From the NCBI GenBank assembly GCA_903912795.1, contig CAIWIS010000343.1:1-5435 (forward strand): a DNA stretch of 5,435 bases, written 5' to 3'. The notes below the pieces were generated by a model that was not told where the DNA came from, made no database searches, and saw only the letters and a program-made list of their open reading frames with translations. Below are positions 1 through 5,435 of the stretch, one piece after another. Within the stretch, counting starts at the first letter, position 1. Every line of letters starts with the position of its first letter. The position numbers and the translations under genes are program-made. The stretch is from an uncultured Bacteroidales bacterium. GTDB lineage: Bacteria; Bacteroidota; Bacteroidia; Bacteroidales; Paludibacteraceae.

Positions 1-594
1 CAAAATTACAATTGGATTTGTAGGGGTAAATGTACCTGGTGCACTTACATTATATATTGCGCCTACAGGTTTATTTTCGCGATACGAAAAAGCCGATTTC
101 CAACGATTAGGGTTTTGGCGGGGATTTATGTCCACTGCTAAGCCATAAGCATGCTTGGAATAACTTGCATTACGGTAACAAAAGCTATACGTATTATTAT
201 CATTCATCGAAGCTTCGTCGCTCCAATTGTATTTTACAATAGGAATTACCTTTGCAATAGGAAACTTAAGCTGAAGAATTTCTTTAAAAACCACACGCAA
301 ATCAGCCACAATCGCTTTATTTGCAAGCAATTGACCTTGATGCATTTTACCATCCATCGAATAATAATGAACCGTAATAAGTTCCAACTGATCAATTAAA
401 TATTTTGGAGCCTTAGTGCCTTCAATGGCTTGTTCAAAAGTATAATTACAATCTATAATAATAGCATTGGTTTTTATTTTCGGCTCTACATCTACATTTT
501 GATTCTTAACATTTCCAGAACAAGAAAAAAACAGTAACACGAATAGAATTAGCGTACAGTTTAAAAAAGAATGCTTAAAAATAGACGTCTTCAA
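1..594 (-). CDS. M15-family D,D-carboxypeptidase/endopeptidase-like lipoprotein, C-terminus cut by window edge
   Basis: I found this by translating the minus strand; it has no ATG start. It runs open for 198 codons to the window edge, so the C-terminus is missing. Residues 1-25 read as a lipoprotein signal: K2 and K7, a hydrophobic stretch at about 14-23, then FFSC with Cys25 as the likely lipidation site (a loose lipobox). The core of the M15 (VanY-like, Peptidase_M15_4) fold is visible. SKHAYGLAVDINP at 146-158 fits the SxHxxGxAxD zinc-site motif with H148 and D155 as ligands, followed by RQNP. The preceding EASMNDNNT segment (127-135) is also typical. The family cleaves peptidoglycan peptides, so an envelope-anchored cell-wall hydrolase is inferred. 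The second catalytic histidine would lie beyond the edge. TTG at 594-592 is chosen because no ATG occurs between the hisB stop and the signal peptide, and the only other candidate, GTG at codon 19, would remove most of the signal. The family call is firm; exact substrate and start are not. Confidence 0.82.
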   Translation of the reverse strand, partial: MKTSIFKHSFLNCTLILFVLLFFSCSGNVKNQNVDVEPKIKTNAIIIDCNYTFEQAIEGTKAPKYLIDQLELITVHYYSMDGKMHQGQLLANKAIVADLRVVFKEILQLKFPIAKVIPIVKYNWSDEASMNDNNTYSFCYRNASYSKHAYGLAVDINPRQNPNRWKSAFSYRENKPVGAIYNVSAPGTFTPTNPIVIL

Positions 595-640
595 CCTTAT
601 GAACTTTATAAACCTTATAACTTTATGAACCTTATAAACT
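592..640. repeat. Imperfect 9-bp tandem repeat array (about five units, ATAARGTTY on the minus strand)
   Basis: Read on the minus strand, the units are ATAAGGTTC, ATAAAGTT (one base short), ATAAGGTTT, ATAAAGTTC and ATAAGGTTG, with a partial unit (AGTTT) at the hisB side. Plus-strand unit positions are 592-600, 601-609, 610-618, 619-626 and 627-635. G and A alternate at the fifth base from unit to unit. The array fills the gap between the hisB stop codon and the peptidase gene, and its last unit contains the proposed TTG start. Its role is unknown; it could be simple-sequence expansion or part of a repeat family scattered through the genome. Confidence 0.8.
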
Positions 641-642
641 CT

Positions 643-1773
643 CTACAAAACCCCCTTCGTACTCGGCAATTCATATTGATATATATCACGCTTTACAGCC
701 ATTTTAATGGACTTTGCCAACGCTTTGAATATTCCTTCTACTTTGTGATGTTCATTATCACCTTCGGCCTTAATATTGAGATTCATACGAGCAGCATCGC
801 TTAATGACTTGAAGAAATGTAAAATCATTTCGGTTGGCAAATCACCAATATATTCGCGTTTAAAATCAGCATCGTAAACCAACCATGGTCGGCCACCAAA
901 ATCGAGCGAAACCGAACACAAACAATCGTCCATTGGCAAATAAAAACCATAACGTTCAATACCCCGTTTATTGCCAAGCGCTTTTAACAATGCCTCGCCA
1001 AGTGCTATAGCCGTATCTTCAATCGTGTGGTGCTCATCAACTTCCAAATCACCTTTTACCACTATTGTTAGGTTGCTACCGGAGTGCTTCCCAATTTGCT
1101 CTAGCATGTGGTCGAAAAACTTCAAACCCGTATCAATATGACATTTACCACTTCCATCCAAATTTAAGTCAACCAAAATATCAGTTTCTTTAGTAGTGCG
1201 CTTCACCATAGCAGTTCGTTCGCCGGCAAACAAAAATTCGGCTATTCGGTTCCAATCCGTTGATTGCAAAGCACAATAATCACTCAACTCACAATCAACC
1301 AATGCATTTACATCTTCACTTATAAAAATAGCTTTACAGCCCATATTCTTAGCCAATTGAACATCGGTTATACGGTCGCCAATAACAAATGAACCAGGCA
1401 AGTCATAATTATCGCTAAAATACTCGGTAAGCATAGCCGTTCCAGGCTTGCGTGTTGGCAAGTTGGCTTCGGGAAAAGATGTATCGATAAATATTTTATC
1501 AAATTCAACGCCCTCGTTTTTAAGTATTTGCAAAAACTTATGTTGAACAGCATCAAAACTCTCCTGCGGATACACCTCTGTACCTAATCCATCTTGATTC
1601 GTTACCAAGGCCCATTCAAAATCGAGCTTTGTACGTATAAAATATAAGTTACGAATTACTGCAGGCAAAAATTCAATTTGCTCCACATTATCAACCTGAA
1701 ACGTAACGGGTGGCTCAACGATAATCGTACCGTCGCGATCTATAAATAACACCTTCTTTTTATTCTCAGCCAT
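643..1773 (-). CDS. hisB: Bifunctional HisB: histidinol-phosphatase / imidazoleglycerol-phosphate dehydratase
   Basis: This 376-residue cytosolic enzyme catalyses two steps of histidine synthesis: dehydration of imidazoleglycerol phosphate to imidazole acetol phosphate, and dephosphorylation of histidinol phosphate. The N-terminal HAD phosphatase domain (about 5-165) has DRDGT (nucleophile D12, D14), TNQDG (T58), K109 in TRKPG, and GDRITD (D133, D137). The dehydratase domain (about 190-376) has FFDHMLEQIGKH (219-230), DEHHTIED (246-253), NEHHKVEG (340-347) and the terminal PSTKGVL; the histidine and glutamate motifs bind the two metal ions. Length matches fused HisB proteins. The Cys/His zinc loop of the E. 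coli phosphatase domain is absent; the equivalent stretch (97-109) has no cysteine. ATG at 1773 is chosen over an in-frame ATG at 1815 because the family begins a few residues before DRDGT, and the longer start would lie upstream of the promoter -7 element. No his neighbour is visible. The peptidase gene follows 48 bp downstream. Confidence 0.97.
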   Translation of the reverse strand: MAENKKKVLFIDRDGTIIVEPPVTFQVDNVEQIEFLPAVIRNLYFIRTKLDFEWALVTNQDGLGTEVYPQESFDAVQHKFLQILKNEGVEFDKIFIDTSFPEANLPTRKPGTAMLTEYFSDNYDLPGSFVIGDRITDVQLAKNMGCKAIFISEDVNALVDCELSDYCALQSTDWNRIAEFLFAGERTAMVKRTTKETDILVDLNLDGSGKCHIDTGLKFFDHMLEQIGKHSGSNLTIVVKGDLEVDEHHTIEDTAIALGEALLKALGNKRGIERYGFYLPMDDCLCSVSLDFGGRPWLVYDADFKREYIGDLPTEMILHFFKSLSDAARMNLNIKAEGDNEHHKVEGIFKALAKSIKMAVKRDIYQYELPSTKGVL

Positions 1774-1801
1774 TTCTATATTTTTACAATGAAATTTGAT
1801 G

Positions 1802-1809
1802 CAAAAATA
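1802..1809 (-). promoter_or_regulatory. Candidate -7 promoter element for hisB
   Basis: On the minus strand this reads TATTTTTG, fitting the Bacteroidota sigma-A -7 consensus TAnnTTTG. It lies 28 bases before the hisB ATG at 1773, giving a short leader of roughly 20 nt. I see no convincing -33 TTG at the usual distance. The flanked core (1800-1810) is an exact inverted copy of the core before the transporter gene. Confidence 0.55.
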
Positions 1810-1914
1810 CGTCATTTTTAGCTGAAATAAAAATGAAAAATATAATTGTAGAAATTAATGAATGCATTTGGAATAATTTCGCAGTTTTAACACGCATATA
1901 CAAATTAAATATAG

Positions 1915-1922
1915 TATTTTTG
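1915..1922 (+). promoter_or_regulatory. Candidate -7 promoter element for the AspT/YidE-type transporter
   Basis: TATTTTTG matches the Bacteroidota TAnnTTTG -7 consensus and sits 64 bases before the ATG at 1987, leaving a leader of about 55-60 nt. No clear -33 TTG is visible. A weaker alternative, TAATTTCG, lies at 1874-1881. The leader contains a small possible hairpin (GAAAAC 1929-1934 with GTTTTC 1944-1949) and a direct repeat AAGGTAT (1936-1942 and 1956-1962), both too weak to name. The start codon is preceded only by A/T-rich sequence without a Shine-Dalgarno motif. Confidence 0.55.
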
Positions 1923-1986
1923 CAGTCGGAAAACAAAGGTATAGTTTTCGAAGTTAAGGTATTTATATTCAATTAATTAAAGTTTT

Positions 1987-3660
1987 ATGGAATGGTTTAT
2001 TGATTTGATAACAAAAGAAAGCATTGCCCATATTATTTTACTTTACTCATTTGTAATAGCCATTGGGGTTATGTTGGGCAAAATAAAATTTTTCGGTATA
2101 TCTCTAGGTGTTACATTTGTGTTGTTTGTTGGTATTTTAGTCGGACACTTTGGATTTTCGGTGCCCCTTGAAGTATTGCACTTTATTCGCGAATTTGGTC
2201 TTATCCTGTTTATTTTTTCGATAGGTTTGCAGGTAGGTCCAGGTTTCTTTGCTTCGTTTAAACAGGGAGGAATGAAGCAAAACATGTTAGCAGCTTCGGT
2301 GGTTTTGCTGGGTGTAGCTACTACTATTGCCTTGTTTTATATTTTTGGCGGTGCTATCCCTATGCCTATGTTTGTAGGAATTTTATCGGGGGCGGTTACC
2401 AACACACCTGGTCTAGGTGCAGCTCAAGAAGCTTTACGTCAGTTACACGATGCAGGACAAATTACCGAAATTCCACAAATCGCCCTTGGTTATGCGGTGG
2501 CTTATCCACTTGGCGTTACAGGAATTATACTATCGTTAATTTTGGTTCGTGTGTTTTTTAAAGTCAATTTCGAGAAGGAAGTTCAAAATTTAAACGAATT
2601 ATCAAGCGGATCAGTTGAAAACACAAAAATTATAACAATTGAAGTTAATTCGAAAGCTATTGCGGGTAAAAATCTATCGCAAATTCGCAAATTAATAGGC
2701 CGTCAGTTTGTTGTATCACGCTTATTGAGCGAAAACAATTTTTCTATTCCCAATGGTAAGACTGTTTTAAAAAACAACGACAAAATTTTAGTTGTCACCA
2801 CCGAATCGGACTCCGAAGCAATTATTGCTTTTATGGGCGAAGTGATTGATTATGACTGGAAAGAATCGGAAAACAAAATGATTTCGCGCCGCATTGTAAT
2901 TACACGTGGAGTTATAAATGGCAAAACACTTGGTTCACTTAAACTTCGCTCAGTTAATGTCAATTGCACACGCGTTATTCGTTCGGGTTTCGACCTGTTA
3001 GCTAATCCCAATCTGGTTCTTCAAGTAGGCGACCGTGTAGTAATTGTAGGCACTCCCGAAGCTATTAAACGTGTGGAGGACATGTTAGGTAATACATTGA
3101 AACGCCTCGACGAGCCACATATTATCACCATATTTGTAGGTATTTTCATTGGAATTATTTTTGGTAGTATTCCGTTGTTTATTCCTGGAATGCCAATGCC
3201 TGTAAAACTTGGCTTAGCTGGCGGCCCATTGGTGGTTGCCATACTGTTAGGTCGATTTGGCTTTAGACTAAAACTGATAACCTACACCACGCAAAGTGCA
3301 AACCTAATGCTACGCGAAATAGGCATCACGCTGTTTTTGGCGAGTGTTGGACTTGCTTCGGGAGGTAAATTTGTTGAAACAGTAGTAACAGGCAATGGCT
3401 TACTTTGGATAGCATGTGGATTTATTATCACCACATTGCCATTATTAATTGTAGGAATATTTGGTCGTAAGGTAATGAAATTAAACTACTTTACATTAAT
3501 GGGTTTACTTTCAGGGAGTATGACCGACCCTCCTGCCCTAGCCTATTCCAATGCTTATTCAGGTAACGATGCGCCGGCTATTGCTTACTCAACAGTTTAT
3601 CCGCTTACCATGTTTTTAAGAGTTATATTGGCACAAATATTAATTCTATCTTTTGCTTAA
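1987..3660 (+). CDS. AspT/YidE/YbjL-family membrane transporter with two RCK_C (TrkA_C) domains
   Basis: This is a complete 557-residue inner-membrane protein. It has an internally duplicated membrane unit flanking a cytosolic middle, the architecture of the AspT/YidE/YbjL (aspartate:alanine exchanger) family. The N-terminal half has hydrophobic segments at about 13-31, 38-54, 65-82, 100-121, 126-140 and 165-190. The C-terminal half has them at about 378-400, 406-423, 443-459, 470-493, 502-512 and 532-556. The repeat signature is visible: LSGAVTNTPGLGAAQ (133-147) followed by GYAVAYPLG matches LSGSMTDPPALAYSN (508-522) followed by AYSTVYPLT. Two RCK_C-like domains lie at about 213-285 and 300-367, each ending in a typical strand (DKILVVT, DRVVIVGT). 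RCK_C domains usually bind small regulatory ligands, so gated transport is inferred. The substrate cannot be read from sequence: AspT itself exchanges aspartate for alanine, but most relatives are uncharacterised. The gene diverges from hisB and converges on the SulP gene. Confidence 0.93.
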   Translation: MEWFIDLITKESIAHIILLYSFVIAIGVMLGKIKFFGISLGVTFVLFVGILVGHFGFSVPLEVLHFIREFGLILFIFSIGLQVGPGFFASFKQGGMKQNMLAASVVLLGVATTIALFYIFGGAIPMPMFVGILSGAVTNTPGLGAAQEALRQLHDAGQITEIPQIALGYAVAYPLGVTGIILSLILVRVFFKVNFEKEVQNLNELSSGSVENTKIITIEVNSKAIAGKNLSQIRKLIGRQFVVSRLLSENNFSIPNGKTVLKNNDKILVVTTESDSEAIIAFMGEVIDYDWKESENKMISRRIVITRGVINGKTLGSLKLRSVNVNCTRVIRSGFDLLANPNLVLQVGDRVVIVGTPEAIKRVEDMLGNTLKRLDEPHIITIFVGIFIGIIFGSIPLFIPGMPMPVKLGLAGGPLVVAILLGRFGFRLKLITYTTQSANLMLREIGITLFLASVGLASGGKFVETVVTGNGLLWIACGFIITTLPLLIVGIFGRKVMKLNYFTLMGLLSGSMTDPPALAYSNAYSGNDAPAIAYSTVYPLTMFLRVILAQILILSFA

Positions 3661-3663
3661 TAA

Positions 3664-3718
3664 AACTATTTACTCGGAGGATTTATTGGTTTTATCAATA
3701 AATCTTCCGAGAATAGTT
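3664..3718. terminator. Long hairpin, probable bidirectional terminator between convergent transporter genes
   Basis: Arms 3664-3688 and 3696-3718 pair almost completely around a 7-base loop (3689-3695). The only irregularities are a two-base bulge (two of the bases TAC at 3671-3673) and one G-T pair at 3679, which becomes an A/C mismatch in the minus-strand transcript. The hairpin starts four bases after the stop at 3660 and ends 11 bases from the SulP stop at 3730. The plus transcript is followed by a weak T-run (ATTTT at 3722-3726). The minus transcript is followed by GTTTTATT, giving a usable U-tract on that side too. Confidence 0.85.
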
Positions 3719-3729
3719 ACAATTTTCAC

Positions 3730-5435
3730 CTATCTTTTGAGTTCTTTTGTTTCCTTTTGTGGTTTAGATATAATATCTTTTGAAACAAGGTGGTTTGCTC
3801 GTACTAACGCTTCGTTAATATTGCTACAAATATTATCGATTCCTATCATTTTTTCTACACCAGTTTTGGATAGCACTCTGTGAACCTGATCATTAACACC
3901 CGAAAGCACAATTTGTGTTTTATCTTTCGACGACATTTTGATAAAACTTTCGAGGTTATGACAGCCAGTGGAATCAATAAACGGCACTTTACGCATTCTG
4001 ATAATTCTGACTTTTGGCTTATCGCCTATCTGCTTCATAGTTTCTTCAAATTTGCTAGCTACTCCAAAGAAAAACGGACCTTCAATTTCGTAAATCTCCA
4101 CATCCTTGGGTATCAATAGTTTTTCAGCTTCAACTCCCTGCTCTTTAAATTCAGCGCTATTAATTTCATCATTAAAAACCGACACAGAAGAAGTTTCGGA
4201 AATACGACGAATAAACAATACTACAGCCAACAGTAAACCTATTTCGATAGCTATCGTTAAATCAAAAATAACAGTAAGCAGAAATGTAGTTAGTAATACT
4301 GCTACATCTGCTTTCGGGGTTCGTAGCAAGTTTTTAAATGTGCGCCATTCGCTCATATTATATGCAACCACCACTAACACACCAGCCAAGCAAGCCATAG
4401 GAATATGTTTGGTTAAATTGCCCAAAAACAAAAGTATAAGCAATAAAACTAAAGCATGTACCAATCCGGCAACAGGCGTGCGTCCTCCATTATTAATATT
4501 AGTCATCGTTCGAGCTATAGCTCCTGTAGCTGGTATACCTCCAAAAAGTGGTGTGACTACATTGGCAATTCCCTGTGCTATAAGCTCTGTATTGGAATCG
4601 TGTTTATCTCCTGTAACTCCATCGGCAACTGTGGCCGACAAAAGCGATTCGATAGCACCCAACATAGCGATGGTAAAAGCTGTTGGAAGTAACATTTGAA
4701 TTACAGCAAAATTAATTTCGGGTGCTACAGCTTTTGGGAGCGATGGGTCAATAGTAAAACGGTCGCCAATAGTTTCGATACCATTAATTCCCATTTTATG
4801 ACGTAGTATATAAACGACTACGGTAGTAAGTACAATAGCAATTAATGAACCTGGAATTTTACGTGTAAATGTTGGAGTTATAAATATAATAAATATTGAC
4901 ACTAACCCTACTCCTACCGACCAAAGATTAATGGTATCAATAAAATTGTAATACACCATCCATTTATGTAAAAAATCGCCGGGCAATACTCCCGTTTGCA
5001 TTCCAAACAGGTCTTTAATTTGAGTAGTAAAAATGGTGAGCGCTATACCGCTTGTAAAACCTACAACTACAGGATACGGAATAAACTTAATAATACTCCC
5101 CAACTTAAGTAAACCCATTGAGATAAGCATAATACCCGAAATAAGGGTAGCTACAATTAGACCAGTAATACCAAATTCCTGTACTACGCCGTAAACAATA
5201 ACAATAAATGCACCGGTAGGTCCGCCAATTTGCACTTTACTACCTCCAAAAAACGATATTATAAACCCGGCAATAATAGCTGTAAAAATTCCTTTCTCGG
5301 GCGTAACTCCTGATGCTATACCAAAGGCAATAGCTAGTGGTAATGCTACTATACCTACAATAAGTCCAGCCATTAGGTCGGCATAAAACTGTTCTTTTGT
5401 ATAGTTTTTAAGAGTGCTTAGTAATTTGGGTTGAA
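3730..5435 (-). CDS. SulP-family (SLC26-like) anion transporter with C-terminal STAS domain, start beyond window edge
   Basis: This is an inner-membrane carrier of the sulfate/bicarbonate permease family. The frame stays open to the edge: 20 more residues (ending KEQFYADL) precede the ATG at 5373 and match the usual SulP N-terminus, so that ATG is internal and the true start is outside. About 567 residues are visible. Counting from the internal Met as 1, the membrane domain spans about 1-390. It includes IGGPTGAF (49-56), IPYPVVVGFTSGIA (98-111), the AIESLLSATVADG segment (240-252), EL-AQG-AN (263-271) and FGGIPATGAIART (277-289). The STAS domain spans about 422-530 with VPFIDSTG (463-470), which keeps the serine that is phosphorylated in SpoIIAA-type STAS proteins. 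A lysine-rich tail ends the protein. Length and motifs look intact. Sulfate, bicarbonate or another anion are all possible; no sulfur-assimilation or carbonic anhydrase gene is in view to decide. It converges on the upstream transporter and shares its terminator hairpin. Confidence 0.95.
   Translation of the reverse strand, partial: QPKLLSTLKNYTKEQFYADLMAGLIVGIVALPLAIAFGIASGVTPEKGIFTAIIAGFIISFFGGSKVQIGGPTGAFIVIVYGVVQEFGITGLIVATLISGIMLISMGLLKLGSIIKFIPYPVVVGFTSGIALTIFTTQIKDLFGMQTGVLPGDFLHKWMVYYNFIDTINLWSVGVGLVSIFIIFITPTFTRKIPGSLIAIVLTTVVVYILRHKMGINGIETIGDRFTIDPSLPKAVAPEINFAVIQMLLPTAFTIAMLGAIESLLSATVADGVTGDKHDSNTELIAQGIANVVTPLFGGIPATGAIARTMTNINNGGRTPVAGLVHALVLLLILLFLGNLTKHIPMACLAGVLVVVAYNMSEWRTFKNLLRTPKADVAVLLTTFLLTVIFDLTIAIEIGLLLAVVLFIRRISETSSVSVFNDEINSAEFKEQGVEAEKLLIPKDVEIYEIEGPFFFGVASKFEETMKQIGDKPKVRIIRMRKVPFIDSTGCHNLESFIKMSSKDKTQIVLSGVNDQVHRVLSKTGVEKMIGIDNICSNINEALVRANHLVSKDIISKPQKETKELKR

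Noticed and set aside
151..399. Plus-strand open frame of 82 codons
   Set aside because: It is antisense to the M15 peptidase gene, whose zinc motif is clearly encoded on the minus strand; no recognisable protein features.
571..804. Plus-strand open frame of 77 codons
   Set aside because: It runs through the 9-bp repeat array and antisense into the conserved C-terminus of hisB; not a credible gene.
1774..1815. Upstream in-frame ATG giving hisB 14 extra residues
   Set aside because: The extension is not like HisB N-termini and would start upstream of the candidate -7 element at 1802-1809.
3653..3883. Plus-strand open frame after the AspT-type gene
   Set aside because: It spans the terminator hairpin and then runs antisense to the SulP STAS domain.
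4106..4699. 197-codon open frame on the plus strand
   Set aside because: It lies antisense within the conserved SulP membrane domain; its composition (rich in Ser, Asn, Thr, Ile) shows no family resemblance, and the minus-strand protein explains the sequence.
5371..5373. ATG as the start of the SulP gene
   Set aside because: The frame continues upstream to the window edge and encodes 20 residues typical of the SulP N-terminus, so this Met is internal.
1..5435. A novel defence, mobile or RNA-based system
   Set aside because: All coding space is taken by four recognisable families; I see no transposase, integrase, reverse transcriptase, spaced direct repeats or structured RNA beyond one terminator hairpin.

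Overview
The window holds four protein genes and no RNA gene, mobile element, CRISPR array or defence locus that I can recognise. The DNA is AT-rich, starts lack Shine-Dalgarno sequences, both candidate promoters carry a TAnnTTTG-type -7 element, and the fused HisB resembles the Bacteroides type. Together these point to a member of the Bacteroidota (probably Bacteroidia). This is an inference; there is no rRNA or other marker to prove it.

Layout. (1) Positions 1-594, minus strand: an M15-family metallopeptidase with a lipoprotein-like signal, cut at its C-terminus by the window edge. Its only plausible start is a TTG. (2) Positions 592-640: a short array of imperfect 9-bp repeats filling the gap between the peptidase gene and hisB. 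(3) Positions 643-1773, minus strand: bifunctional hisB (histidinol-phosphatase plus imidazoleglycerol-phosphate dehydratase). (4) Positions 1774-1986: a divergent intergenic region with two facing promoter candidates that share an exact 11-bp core in inverted orientation. (5) Positions 1987-3660, plus strand: a complete AspT/YidE/YbjL-type transporter with two central RCK_C (TrkA_C) domains. (6) Positions 3664-3718: a strong hairpin, probably a bidirectional terminator between convergent genes. (7) Positions 3730-5435, minus strand: a SulP-family anion transporter with a C-terminal STAS domain, whose start lies beyond the right edge.

How the genes relate. hisB and the peptidase gene are on one strand, 48 bp apart, with no terminator between them, so they may be co-transcribed although their functions are unrelated. 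hisB is not flanked by other his genes here. The two transporters converge on a shared terminator and are separate transcription units. The gene content is ordinary housekeeping and transport. The points most worth a second look are the non-ATG peptidase start behind the repeat array, the mirrored promoter cores, and the unknown substrates of the two transporters.
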